A stretch of 25,723 nt of DNA from CAZJLN01 sp964540765 (GTDB taxonomy: Bacteria; Chloroflexota; Anaerolineae; Anaerolineales; Anaerolineaceae), in NCBI GenBank assembly GCA_964540765.1, contig CAZINW010000033.1, positions 1-25,723 on the forward strand. The letters run 5' to 3'. Position 1 is the stretch's first letter, and every line of letters begins with the position of its first letter. Shown piece after piece: positions 1-7,539 of the stretch. The notes beneath the pieces are model-generated. The model was not told the DNA's origin. It ran no database searches and worked only from the letters and a program-made list of their open reading frames with translations. The position numbers and the translations under genes were made by a program.

Positions 1-63
1 CACCTGCGCAATCGCGAAGATGAATAGCTTTGCGAATTGGCATAAATGCTGCAACGATTGAGT

Positions 64-92
64 TTGACAACTTACATAAATAATCATATGAT
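64..92 (+). promoter_or_regulatory. Sigma-A type promoter for the sigma/anti-sigma operon
   Basis: TTGACA at 64-69 and TATGAT at 87-92 are separated by exactly 17 bp. This is a near-consensus housekeeping promoter, predicting a start near 99 and a leader of about 57 nt before the sigma factor ATG at 156. No obvious ECF-type promoter was noticed, so basal expression probably uses the main sigma factor. Confidence 0.7.
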
Positions 93-133
93 AAAAGAGT
101 GATAGGATTGTTTATGCTCTTGATCAAACCTTC

Positions 134-145
134 ATCACTAGTGAT
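134..145. repeat. Perfect 12-bp palindrome in the sigma factor leader
   Basis: ATCACTAGTGAT reads identically on both strands. It lies about 35 nt after the predicted transcription start and 10 bp before the start codon. It could be an operator or a small stem next to the ribosome binding site. Function is inferred from position only. Confidence 0.4.
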
Positions 146-155
146 TTGAGCAACC

Positions 156-761
156 ATGGATGAACAAGCATTAATTCAGGCGGCACTTGAAGGCGACATG
201 AACGCCTTCAACAGTCTTGTCTTGAACTATCAGAACATGGCTTTTAACACCGCCTACCGCATTATGGGCGATAATCAGGCGGCTGAGGATGCCACGCAGG
301 AAGCTTTCATTTCCATGTATCAGAAGTTGCATACCTATCGCGGGGGCTCATTCAAAGCCTGGATGCTGCGCATTGTCACCAACGCCTGTTACGATGAACT
401 TCGTCGCCAACGGAGGCGCCCCACCGTCCCCCTTGAGCCCGAAACGGACGATGGCGATATTGTCGAATCCCCCCGCTGGCTGGTTGATGCATCCCCCACC
501 CCTGACGATATTATGGATAAGTCCGAACTTGAGCAAACCATCCAGGGTTGTATCGATGGCCTGGAGGAAAAATTCAGGGTTGTTGTTGTGTTGGTCGATG
601 TTGCCGGTGAAGACTATGATACCGCGTCCACCATTCTTCAAGCCCCCATGGGCACAGTCAAGAGCCGCCTTGCACGCGCGCGGAAGAAATTGCAGGATTG
701 CCTGCAGGGGGTTTGGGAACTTTTACCGGCAGATTTTCGTCTACATAACGAGGATAAATAG
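156..761 (+). CDS. ECF-type RNA polymerase sigma factor (sigma-70 family, RpoE-like)
   Basis: This 201-residue protein has the two-domain layout of extracytoplasmic-function sigma factors. Region 2 spans roughly residues 20-90, with the acidic DATQEAF motif (core polymerase contact) and a basic RRQRRRP end. A linker of about 45 residues follows. Region 4 spans about 133-185, with the helix-turn-helix signature MGTVKSRLARARKKL. Family knowledge says it directs polymerase to a small regulon. The next gene starts 2 bp after its TAG stop and encodes a membrane protein with an anti-sigma-like N-terminus, so the pair is very likely one operon in which the partner holds the sigma factor at the membrane. 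The ATG has only a weak Shine-Dalgarno sequence. The stimulus and target genes cannot be read from the sequence. Confidence 0.93.
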   Translation: MDEQALIQAALEGDMNAFNSLVLNYQNMAFNTAYRIMGDNQAAEDATQEAFISMYQKLHTYRGGSFKAWMLRIVTNACYDELRRQRRRPTVPLEPETDDGDIVESPRWLVDASPTPDDIMDKSELEQTIQGCIDGLEEKFRVVVVLVDVAGEDYDTASTILQAPMGTVKSRLARARKKLQDCLQGVWELLPADFRLHNEDK

Positions 762-763
762 TA

Positions 764-1543
764 ATGAGTGCGCGCAATATCAATCCAAAAGACTTTAACA
801 GACTGATGGCTTACCTGGACGGTGCCCTTTCCACAAAGGAGAGGGCTCGTTTTGAGCGTCAGCTTGCAGCCTCAGAGGATCTCAAGCGCACCATGCTCGA
901 GCAGAAACGTCTGAAAGCTGCTCTGCGTGCCCTGCCCATCAAAAAGGCGCCGCGTGATTTCATGCTCACGCCTGAGATGGTCAAGCAGCGTAAATCTGTT
1001 TCACCCATGTTCCCTGCCTTTCGTCTTGCATCGATGATTGCCACCGTCTTGCTGGTCGTCGTCTTTGCCGGCGAATATCTGCTCGCTCCTGCGCTCCAGT
1101 CCGCCCGCAGCAAAACCGCAGCCACCGAGGCGGCGGCGGTAAAAATGCCAATGGCTTCCAGCGAGGCAACCGAGGAACCCCTTATCTTCTGGAATGCACA
1201 ACCTGCTACAAAGGGGATGGGTGGAGGAGCAGACACCATGGCAGGAAAAGAGAGTCTCGCTTTACCTGAAGCAGCACCTCCCCCGGTGGAAAATTCTGAG
1301 GAGGAAGTTTCCACCGATCAGGTGGAAGCAACCCCTGTTGAGCCCTCGGACATTGACCAGGAAGCGCTCATCCTTGGATTGAACACCGAAGAGGGTGGAC
1401 AGGTCATCTCACAAAGTGTCGACAGCGCACAGGTTGAGACGCAGCGTCTTGCTCTCACCCCCATCCAATGGGTTAAAATCGGTCTGGGTGCACTCGCCCT
1501 TGGTCTGGGCATCACTGCCCTTGTCCTGCGTCGCAAGCGTTGA
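764..1543 (+). CDS. Membrane anti-sigma factor, zinc-less N-terminal domain
   Basis: A 259-residue protein starting 2 bp after the sigma factor stop, with GAGG about 10 nt upstream. Residues 12-40 resemble the zinc-finger anti-sigma (zf-HC2) fold, with the typical YLDGALS helix start. However, the usual H-x3-C-x2-C ligands are absent: the place reads QLAASEDL. Transmembrane helices are predicted near 87-108 and 237-255, the latter followed by RRKR. The roughly 130 residues between them are acidic and rich in Ala, Pro, Glu and Thr, and should lie outside the cell. Inference: it sequesters the upstream sigma factor and releases it on an envelope signal, perhaps by proteolysis. The two-helix topology with a cytoplasmic basic tail is less usual than the single-pass form. 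Confidence 0.8.
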   Translation: MSARNINPKDFNRLMAYLDGALSTKERARFERQLAASEDLKRTMLEQKRLKAALRALPIKKAPRDFMLTPEMVKQRKSVSPMFPAFRLASMIATVLLVVVFAGEYLLAPALQSARSKTAATEAAAVKMPMASSEATEEPLIFWNAQPATKGMGGGADTMAGKESLALPEAAPPPVENSEEEVSTDQVEATPVEPSDIDQEALILGLNTEEGGQVISQSVDSAQVETQRLALTPIQWVKIGLGALALGLGITALVLRRKR

Positions 1544-1568
1544 CCCCCTCCCCTTTAAGATGATCAAG

Positions 1569-1603
1569 GCTGCCCACCTTTTTTCAGCAGGCAGCGCTTT
1601 TCG
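1569..1603 (+). terminator. Probable intrinsic terminator of the sigma/anti-sigma operon
   Basis: GCTGCC (1569-1574) pairs with GGCAGC (1590-1595) across a 15-nt loop, followed by GCTTTTCGTTT. The T-tract is interrupted and the loop is long, so strength is uncertain. Position between convergent genes supports it. Confidence 0.45.
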
Positions 1604-1631
1604 TTTAAGCTTGAGCACTTTTAAAACAATG

Positions 1632-2402
1632 TCAATTCAACCCTAAATGGTTGAGCATGACCAATTTTTTGATGGCGTCCGCGATGATCTGCATGGGTCT
1701 CCCCTTCATGAGCATCCTGTCTTCGCTCTCCAGTGCAAGCAGCTTGATCTTGTCCATGATCACTTCACTGACCTTGTTCACCAGCGCCCTGTCTTCCACA
1801 TCGCCCTCAAACTGCATTGTCTCGCCAATCGTGACCGCATAAGGACCGCGTACGTACACAAAGCCAACCTTGGGCAATCCCCTCGCATTGGTGCGCAGCA
1901 TGCGCTCGCGCTTCAGGTGGATCCCGATCGGGATCACACTTGCGCCCGTGCTCAGCGCCAGCCGGGCTGCTCCACTGTGCGCTTTGCCAAATCCGCCCTC
2001 CAGGGGGCTGAAGGCTCCCTCTGGGAAGATTCCGACCGATTTTCCCTCCTGCAGCCTGCGAATGGCTTGCTGCAGTGAGTCTCCGCCGAGGCTCACCGAG
2101 ATCTGCTCGATCTTGCGCAGCACGAAGCCAAACGGCGGAAAGGCAAACGCCTTGTGGGTGATCATCACGCTCATTTTTGAGTGCAGGTGGATCAGGAACG
2201 GATCGTTAAAGCTGGGGTGATTGGCAGTGAAGATTTTTGGTCCTTTGGGTAAAGGCGCATGCCGCACGATATCCATGCGCAGCATCACACGCGCATACAG
2301 CCAGACCACCGCCCTTACCGCCTCATATAGAAAGTTAACCTTTCTGATTGGCTTGTAGGCGTTCACGAAGGCTTTTATGATGGAAACGCTTCTCTGGCTC
2401 AT
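1632..2402 (-). CDS. PlsC-like 1-acylglycerol-3-phosphate acyltransferase
   Basis: A 256-residue lysophospholipid acyltransferase-family protein. The catalytic block NHPSFNDP lies at residues 61-68, giving the family H-x4-D (H62, D67), and the phosphate-binding block FPEGAFS at 126-132. These motifs define glycerolipid acyltransferases that move an acyl chain onto lysophosphatidate at the inner membrane face. A hydrophobic N-terminal stretch (about 23-41) suggests membrane association. The start at 2402 is preceded by AAGGATG as a ribosome binding site. It lies downstream of metK in the same direction, but a strong terminator separates them. The acyl acceptor could differ from lysophosphatidate, so plsC is not assigned as a firm symbol. 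Confidence 0.85.
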   Translation of the reverse strand: MSQRSVSIIKAFVNAYKPIRKVNFLYEAVRAVVWLYARVMLRMDIVRHAPLPKGPKIFTANHPSFNDPFLIHLHSKMSVMITHKAFAFPPFGFVLRKIEQISVSLGGDSLQQAIRRLQEGKSVGIFPEGAFSPLEGGFGKAHSGAARLALSTGASVIPIGIHLKRERMLRTNARGLPKVGFVYVRGPYAVTIGETMQFEGDVEDRALVNKVSEVIMDKIKLLALESEDRMLMKGRPMQIIADAIKKLVMLNHLGLN

Positions 2403-2571
2403 TCAAATCATCCTTGGAGTTCTTATTGATCACCGTTATGATGTTTGACGAAGTTGAGCTGACAAAACGATGGGATAAGAAAGCAACTTGCTTAAGGCAT
2501 GCAGAGCATTGTACCTGATAATTTGATTCCTGTCTGCACGAAATGGGTCAGGCGCCAGGTCGGTTAAAATC
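2403..2571. other. Intergenic stretch between the acyltransferase and the metK terminator
   Basis: About 170 bp with no convincing coding frame. It should hold the acyltransferase promoter, but no strong hexamer pair was identified. Confidence 0.4.
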
Positions 2572-2599
2572 AGAACACGCCCAGATCTGGGCGTGCTCT
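2572..2599 (-). terminator. Intrinsic terminator downstream of metK
   Basis: A near-perfect hairpin with arms of 12 nt (one mismatch) around GATC, centred on CCCAGATCTGGG. On the minus strand it is followed by GATTTTAACC. It sits 26 bp after the metK stop. Stem strength is high and the T-run short. Confidence 0.75.
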
Positions 2600-2625
2600 G
2601 CATATGATGAGATCAGTGCGTTCGA

Positions 2626-3852
2626 TTAAACACCGACTGCCTTGCGTAAATCAGCTACTTTGTTGGTGCGCTCCCAGGTCAGATCCAGATCATCCCTGCC
2701 GAAGTGACCGTAGGCTGCCAGCTTCTGGTAGATCGGTCGCAGCAGGTCCAGCTCATGGATGATGGCGCGCGGTCGCAGGTCAAACACCTTGCCGATGGCA
2801 TCAGCGATTTTCTTGTCCTCAACCGCCCCAGTGCCGAACGTCTCTACGTTGATCGAGAGTGGCTCTGCCTTACCAATGGCATAGGCGATCTGCACTTCGC
2901 AGCGTTTCGCAAGTCCGGCAGCCACCACGTTTTTGGCAACCCAGCGTGCCGCATAAGAGGCTGAACGATCCACCTTGGTGGGATCTTTGCCGCTGAAGGA
3001 GCCGCCGCCGTGACGTCCCATCCCGCCGTAGGTGTCCACGATGATCTTGCGCCCGGTCAGCCCGGAATCGCCCATCGGTCCGCCCACCACAAAGCGTCCG
3101 GTTGGGTTGACCAATATTTTGATGTGATCATCCACTAGTTCCTTGGGCAGCACTGGATCAATCACGTATTCTTTTACATCTTTTTCAATTTGCGCCTGTG
3201 AGAGTTCGACACTGTTGAATTTATCGGCGTGCTGTGTGCTGACCAAAACGGTGTGGATCCTCGCCGGCTTGCCGTAATGATATTCCACCGTCACCTGGCT
3301 CTTGCCATCCGGGTACATCCATTTCAGCGTGCCGTTCTTGCGCACTTCTGCCATCTTGCGCGTCAGCTTGTGCGCCAGGTAGATCGGCAGCGGCATCAAT
3401 TGCTCGGTCTCATCGCAGGCAAAGCCGAACATCATGCCTTGGTCGCCCGCTCCGCCCTGGTTGATGTATTCCTCGCTGTATTCCACGGGCAGGGTCTTAC
3501 CGTTCTGGTCAACACCCCGTGAAATGTCAGGCGATTGTCCTGACAGGGCAATTTGCACAGCGCAGGTGGAACCGTCAAAGCCTTTCTTGCCGCGGTCGTA
3601 GCCAATCTCATTGACCACCTTCCGCACGATGGAGTCAATATCCACATAGGTTTTGGTGGTGACTTCGCCGATCACCATCACAAAGCCGGTTTTGGTGACG
3701 GTCTCGCATGCCACGCGCGAGGACGGGTCGTCCTTGAGCATTGCATCCAGGATGGCATCGCTGATCTGGTCGCACATTTTGTCCGGGTGACCTTCCGTCA
3801 CGGATTCGGATGTGAATAGATATTTGGGTGACTTCATAAAAGTCGTTGTCAT
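2626..3852 (-). CDS. metK: S-adenosylmethionine synthetase
   Basis: A 408-residue MetK, the cytosolic enzyme that makes S-adenosylmethionine, phosphate and diphosphate from methionine and ATP. Signature blocks are all present: GHPDKMCDQISDAILDA near residues 21-37, the GAGDQGMMFGFA loop, and the phosphate-binding loop GGGSFSGKDPTKVDRS. Length is slightly above the E. coli enzyme and normal for the family. The ATG at 3852 is preceded by GGAGG with good spacing. Expression is evidently controlled in cis: a SAM-I riboswitch and a terminator lie between its promoter and the start codon, so high SAM should switch the gene off. Confidence 0.97.
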   Translation of the reverse strand: MTTTFMKSPKYLFTSESVTEGHPDKMCDQISDAILDAMLKDDPSSRVACETVTKTGFVMVIGEVTTKTYVDIDSIVRKVVNEIGYDRGKKGFDGSTCAVQIALSGQSPDISRGVDQNGKTLPVEYSEEYINQGGAGDQGMMFGFACDETEQLMPLPIYLAHKLTRKMAEVRKNGTLKWMYPDGKSQVTVEYHYGKPARIHTVLVSTQHADKFNSVELSQAQIEKDVKEYVIDPVLPKELVDDHIKILVNPTGRFVVGGPMGDSGLTGRKIIVDTYGGMGRHGGGSFSGKDPTKVDRSASYAARWVAKNVVAAGLAKRCEVQIAYAIGKAEPLSINVETFGTGAVEDKKIADAIGKVFDLRPRAIIHELDLLRPIYQKLAAYGHFGRDDLDLTWERTNKVADLRKAVGV

Positions 3853-3875
3853 ATAGAAACCTCCAGTCTCTAGAA

Positions 3876-3900
3876 ATAAAAAACCCCTTGCAGAGAGGGG
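3876..3900 (-). terminator. Riboswitch expression-platform terminator before metK
   Basis: On the minus strand a CCCCT/AGGGG stem (3896-3900 with 3884-3888, loop of 7) is followed by six U (3878-3883), ending 24 nt before the metK ATG. A competing longer stem is visible. GAGAGG (3929-3924) can pair with CCTCTC (3898-3893), enclosing GCATT/AATGC (3916-3912 with 3906-3902). That alternative overlaps both the terminator and the 3' strand of riboswitch helix P1, as expected of an antiterminator. Confidence 0.75.
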
Positions 3901-3926
3901 GGCATTGGTTGAATGCTGGCACGCCT

Positions 3927-4031
3927 CTCATCTTCCAGAAAAAAACATCTGCCGGAGTTGGCACCTTGCAGGCTTACGCCTGATGGTTGCCGAGGTATCA
4001 TAGGGCCGGTCCCTCCACCTCTCTGGATAAG
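3927..4031 (-). promoter_or_regulatory. SAM-I (S-box) riboswitch aptamer
   Basis: Read on the minus strand, the conserved S-box blocks appear in order: CTTATCCAGAGAGG, GGAGGGACCGGCCC, TGATACCTCGGCAACC, GGTGCCAACTCCGGCAGA, and GGAAGATGAGAGGC. Helix P1 is formed by CTTATC (4031-4026) with GATGAG (3932-3927). Family knowledge: this class binds S-adenosylmethionine and represses methionine and SAM genes by termination. It lies directly before metK, the gene making its ligand. Confidence 0.96.
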
Positions 4032-4064
4032 TGCGCCGCTTGGGGCTATGAAATTGTGAGAGTG

Positions 4065-4093
4065 TTTATACCACTAATTTTTCAACTTGGCAA
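4065..4093 (-). promoter_or_regulatory. Promoter of the metK riboswitch transcript
   Basis: On the minus strand TTGCCA (4093-4088) and TATAAA (4070-4065) are spaced by 17 bp. The predicted start, near 4058, is about 27 nt before the aptamer. The -35 box lies inside a dispersed repeat (4089-4176). Confidence 0.65.
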
Positions 4094-4176
4094 GGTTAAC
4101 TGCCAAAGAAGCAGGGGCTATCGCCAACGAACCTTGCACGGGGAAATGCGACTTGTCCCATAAATGAACTGGGATT
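4089..4176. repeat. Dispersed intergenic repeat, copy A
   Basis: It shares ordered blocks with 8023-8100: GGCAAGGTTA, CCAAAGAAGC, CTATCGC, GAACCTT and TGAACTGGG-TT. Copy A carries inverted arms GCAAGGTT (4090-4097) and AACCTTGC (4130-4137), so its left half can fold. It has no coding content. It separates divergent metK and sbcD and contributes the metK -35 box. Confidence 0.6.
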
Positions 4177-4252
4177 AAAATGATCGCTCTTTGCCCGCAA
4201 TAGCACTTTGGCTCTTTTTGTGACCTTTTTAGTCAGCCTCTCGACTATCCTT

Positions 4253-4258
4253 TATAAT
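4253..4258 (+). promoter_or_regulatory. -10 element placing sbcD on a leaderless transcript
   Basis: A perfect TATAAT ends 6 nt before the ATG at 4265, so transcription should begin at or next to the start codon. No good -35 box is visible at 16-18 bp. Confidence 0.5.
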
Positions 4259-4264
4259 TACTTC

Positions 4265-5521
4265 ATGATCAAAATCCTGCACTTTGCCGATGCTCATATT
4301 GATATGGCCAACTTCGGCCGGCATGACCCCGAATCCGGGCTTGCCATGCGCGTGATCGACTTTCTCAAATCTTTGGATGAAATTGTGGACACTGCCATTG
4401 CTGAGAAGGTGGACCTGGTGATCTTCGCCGGGGATGCCTACAAAGACCGTTCGCCAGCGCCGACCTATCAGCGCGAATGGGACAGGCGCATCATGCGCCT
4501 ATCGCGTGCGAGCATTCCCACCCTGCTGCTGACAGGCAACCATGATATTTCGCCCTCCGCCAGCCACGCGCATGCCATCCAAGAATTTGAAACCCTGGCG
4601 GTACCGCATGTGACTGTGATCAACAAGCCGACCTTCCTGACTCCGGCCGATCTGGGGGGACTGCCCCTGCAGGTGATCGCGCTGCCCTGGGTGACGCGCT
4701 CCGGTTTACTGGTAGCCCAGGAAGTGAGCGTTGACAATCCCGCGACGCGGGACAATCCTGTTGACGCCCTGGAGAAACTGGAAAACAAGCTTACCCGTTA
4801 CCTGCAAAGCTGCCTCGTTGATGCCGACCCCAACCTGCCGACCGTGCTGACGGCACATGCTTCCATTGAGGGTGCCATGTATGGCAACCGCACCGTCATG
4901 CTGGGCAGGGATGTAGTGCTGTCGTTGGGATTGGTGCGTGACCCGCACCTGGATTATGTGGCGTTGGGGCACATCCACAAGGCACAAAACCTCAATCCTG
5001 ATATGCAGCCACCAGTAATTTATCCAGGCTCGATCGAACGCGTGGATTTTGGCGAGGCAGCCGATGACAAGTTCTTTGTGATCGCTGAGGTGGAAAAGGG
5101 CCACACCAAGGTGAACTGGCATAAGCTGAAGCATATCCGGCGCTTTATTGACCTTGCCATTGAACTGGAGGCAGACCAGGACGTCAACAGAAAGCTGCAG
5201 GCGCTTTTGCCTGATGCAGACACATTGGAGGGCGCCATCGTACGCATGGTGGTGAGCTACCCGCGGGAATTGGAGTCCCTCATTGACGAAGCCTCTCTAC
5301 GCGCACAAGCTGAGCCAGCATTTGAGTTCCACCTGGTCAAGCGTGCGCACATCCAAACACGCATGCGCCTACCTGAAGGGATGAGCAACTTTCCCCCTTC
5401 GGAACTGCTGGAGATCTATTGGAAGTCGATGGAACTGCCGGCTGAAACACGGGCTGAACTGGGAGTGCTCTCAAAGCAGATCATTGATATTGTTGAGGGT
5501 GGGGGATTAGAGCAGAAATAA
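4265..5521 (+). CDS. sbcD: SbcD/Mre11-type DNA repair exonuclease (metallophosphoesterase)
   Basis: A 418-residue protein from the ATG at 4265. A frame open 57 bp further upstream is rejected because the -10 box lies inside it. Calcineurin-like phosphoesterase metal ligands appear in order: D-A-H at 9-11, GDAYKD at 56-61, GNHD at 91-94, LTAHASIEG, and GHIH near 238-241. This is the Mn-dependent nuclease core of Mre11/SbcD, which with the SMC-like ATPase SbcC (Rad50) opens hairpins and trims DNA ends. The C-terminal part matches the capping and ATPase-contact region in length. No sbcC is adjacent: the next gene is the convergent folP. A stand-alone YhaO-like nuclease is possible. Confidence 0.85.
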   Translation: MIKILHFADAHIDMANFGRHDPESGLAMRVIDFLKSLDEIVDTAIAEKVDLVIFAGDAYKDRSPAPTYQREWDRRIMRLSRASIPTLLLTGNHDISPSASHAHAIQEFETLAVPHVTVINKPTFLTPADLGGLPLQVIALPWVTRSGLLVAQEVSVDNPATRDNPVDALEKLENKLTRYLQSCLVDADPNLPTVLTAHASIEGAMYGNRTVMLGRDVVLSLGLVRDPHLDYVALGHIHKAQNLNPDMQPPVIYPGSIERVDFGEAADDKFFVIAEVEKGHTKVNWHKLKHIRRFIDLAIELEADQDVNRKLQALLPDADTLEGAIVRMVVSYPRELESLIDEASLRAQAEPAFEFHLVKRAHIQTRMRLPEGMSNFPPSELLEIYWKSMELPAETRAELGVLSKQIIDIVEGGGLEQK

Positions 5522-5563
5522 ATGGGGCTTCATTACCCTGAAAAACCAATAAGAGATACGAGT

Positions 5564-5587
5564 CATCCTGGTCAGGATGGCTTTTTT
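5564..5587 (+). terminator. Intrinsic terminator of sbcD
   Basis: CATCCT (5564-5569), loop GGTC, AGGATG (5574-5579), then GC and six T (5582-5587). It ends 8 bp before the convergent folP stop. Confidence 0.85.
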
Positions 5588-5594
5588 CTTCCCG

Positions 5595-6482
5595 TTATTG
5601 GGCGGGCTGCTGCGCTGGATGGGAGCGCAGGATGGCATCCATCATCTTTGCCAGGCGGGTGGTTTCTTTAACGTCGTGCACGCGCAAGATGCTGGCGCCG
5701 CGCATGATCCCGACCGCATTGGCTGCCAGGCTGCCTTCCAGGCGTTCTCCCGCTGGCAGGTCGAGGGTGTAGCCGATAAAAGATTTGCGTGAGACCCCCA
5801 GCAGGATGGGAAAGCCCAGTTTGATAATCTCATCCAGGTGGTTGAGTATGGCCAGGTTTTGCGCCACGGTCTTGCCAAAGCCGATGCCCGGATCCAGGAT
5901 AATGTGGGCATCGGGGATGCCGGCAGCGTGGGCGAGAGCGACACTCTGCATCAATTCTGCTGTGACCTCAGCCAAAAGGTCAGTGTAAGCCACCCCGACG
6001 TAATGCCCACCCAGACGCTGCTGCACCTTGGCACTGTTGGGCGCCATGCGGTTATGCATCAGGATCACGGGTGCATGATGGCGGGCGACTGTGGCTGCCA
6101 TGTTTGGGTCAGCCCTTAGCCCCCAGACGTCATTGACCCAGCGCGCGCCGGCATCCAGCGCTGCATTCGCCACAGAGGCTTTGAAGGTATCCACTGAAAG
6201 GATAATGCCAGGGAACTCTTCTGCCAGAGTACGCACCACAGGGACTACACGTGTCAGTTCTTCCGCCTCGCTGACGGGCTGTGCGCCCGGGCGGGTGGAT
6301 TCACCGCCGATGTCGAGGATGTGTGCGCCATCCTGGATGAATTGACGTGCTCGAGCGAGGGCTGCCTCCAGCGGGTCAGCCTGCCGTAATAAGCCATCGC
6401 CGGAGAAGCTGTCGGGCGTCAGGTTGAGAATGCCCATGATGAAGGTCTGGCTGCCCCAGGGCAGAATTGTTTGCGCATCCAT
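5595..6482 (-). CDS. folP: Dihydropteroate synthase
   Basis: A 295-residue cytosolic TIM-barrel enzyme of folate synthesis that joins p-aminobenzoate to the pterin diphosphate. Pterin-binding signatures are clear: MGILNLTPDSFSGDG at residues 16-30 and LDIGGESTRPG at 56-66. SVDTFKASVA, VNDVWGL, DPGIGFGKT and the GVSRKSFIG loop follow, so all active-site blocks are intact. The start ATG at 6482 has AGGT upstream and lies 17 bp after the stop of the LysM lipoprotein gene, so the two are probably co-transcribed. No other folate genes are nearby, and the pairing with a lipoprotein looks incidental. Confidence 0.95.
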   Translation of the reverse strand: MDAQTILPWGSQTFIMGILNLTPDSFSGDGLLRQADPLEAALARARQFIQDGAHILDIGGESTRPGAQPVSEAEELTRVVPVVRTLAEEFPGIILSVDTFKASVANAALDAGARWVNDVWGLRADPNMAATVARHHAPVILMHNRMAPNSAKVQQRLGGHYVGVAYTDLLAEVTAELMQSVALAHAAGIPDAHIILDPGIGFGKTVAQNLAILNHLDEIIKLGFPILLGVSRKSFIGYTLDLPAGERLEGSLAANAVGIMRGASILRVHDVKETTRLAKMMDAILRSHPAQQPAQ

Positions 6483-6499
6483 GGGTTACCTGTGTTTTC

Positions 6500-7492
6500 C
6501 TAAGGCGTGAGAGACCTAGCTTCGGTGAGGAGATCCACGCGCTCGATGGGGTCTGCCATACTGTAGACGGTCATGCGGAAGTCCATCTGGCTGCCGGATT
6601 TCAATGGGGCTGCTGACTCCCAGCGACGCATGCCGACGACTTTGTCGTCAGAATCATAGGCTACCGCCAGCACCCAGAGGCTGCCTGCGGTTTTCCCATC
6701 CTCAACAAGCTGGAGCTTACCGCTGAGCGTGGCTGCTGTTTGATCTGGGTTGTAGTTGATCTGCTCAGCGGTAATGCTGGCATTGAGGTAGCGCGTATCC
6801 TCCGCAGGTACGGGGAAAACCACATCCACCAGGAAGCTGAGGGTGTATTCCTCAGGGATGGGCGCATCCAGGTAGACCAGGATGGGCTGGACAGTGCCTT
6901 TACGTAGCAGATTTAAGGACATAATGCCTACCTGCTGGATGGTCTCGCCGGTTTTGGTGTCAATCAGGGTCAAGACGCCACCCACGTTTTCCAGGTCAGT
7001 GCCGGTATTGTTTTCCACCAGGATGAAACAGGTGAGCCCGCCGGTGCCATCGGCATAGCAGACAGGCTCGTGCAGCTTGGAATACAACGGGGTGGGGGTT
7101 AGTGTGAGCATAACGGTCGGGCTGGGTGAGACCGCTGCCTGGGGGGTGATGGGGATGAGCAGCATGGTACCCTCGCCCATGAAGTTCGGAAGGACGGTGG
7201 GGTTGGCAGTTTTGAGCGCTTCCAGACTGATCCCATAGCGCAGGGCAATCCCAAACATATCGTCACTGCCTTTTACAGTGTAGTAAACCGGTGTGGGGGT
7301 GGGTGTGATCGTCGGCGAAGGGGTCGGGCTGACGTAGTCCGTTGGCGGCAGCGTGGGGCTGGGCGTGTCTGACGGGTAAGGGCGCAGGGTGCCGACCCGG
7401 GTCACACCGGGCGTAGGTGTGGCAGGCATGGCTTGGGGGGCACAACCGGCTGCGAGGAGCACGCAGATGATGATGAGTAACATTCTTCGCAT
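6500..7492 (-). CDS. LysM-domain lipoprotein, Pro/Thr-rich
   Basis: A 330-residue exported protein. The N-terminus is a lipoprotein signal with lipobox LAAGC, so Cys17 should be lipidated. Residues 22-68 form a low-complexity Pro/Thr/Ser spacer like the cell-wall linkers of Gram-positive and Chloroflexota surface proteins. One LysM domain spans about 70-115 (YYTVKGSDDMFGIALRYG...), a fold that binds glycan such as peptidoglycan. A second Pro/Thr stretch follows, then a beta-rich domain of about 190 residues (around 140-330). Inference: it is anchored in the membrane and bound to wall material, with an unknown C-terminal role. It is probably first gene of a two-gene unit with folP. A perfect -10 box sits 6 nt before the ATG, suggesting a leaderless message. 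Confidence 0.85.
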   Translation of the reverse strand: MRRMLLIIICVLLAAGCAPQAMPATPTPGVTRVGTLRPYPSDTPSPTLPPTDYVSPTPSPTITPTPTPVYYTVKGSDDMFGIALRYGISLEALKTANPTVLPNFMGEGTMLLIPITPQAAVSPSPTVMLTLTPTPLYSKLHEPVCYADGTGGLTCFILVENNTGTDLENVGGVLTLIDTKTGETIQQVGIMSLNLLRKGTVQPILVYLDAPIPEEYTLSFLVDVVFPVPAEDTRYLNASITAEQINYNPDQTAATLSGKLQLVEDGKTAGSLWVLAVAYDSDDKVVGMRRWESAAPLKSGSQMDFRMTVYSMADPIERVDLLTEARSLTP

Positions 7493-7498
7493 GGTCGC

Positions 7499-7504
7499 AT
7501 TATA
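7499..7504 (-). promoter_or_regulatory. -10 element for a leaderless LysM-folP transcript
   Basis: On the minus strand TATAAT ends 6 nt before the ATG at 7492, the same spacing as for sbcD. A -35 match TTGACT (7523-7518) is only 13 bp away, too close to be canonical. Confidence 0.45.
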
Positions 7505-7539
7505 CCAGCCGTTGGAGAGTCAAAAGAAGCCATTAGAAA

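Noticed and set aside
1647..2220. Plus-strand frames opposite the acyltransferase
   Set aside because: They are shadows of the minus-strand gene, which carries the intact NHPSFNDP and FPEG motifs.
4208..4264. N-terminal extension of sbcD by 19 residues
   Set aside because: The extension contains the TATAAT box and precedes the conserved family start (IKILHFADAHID).
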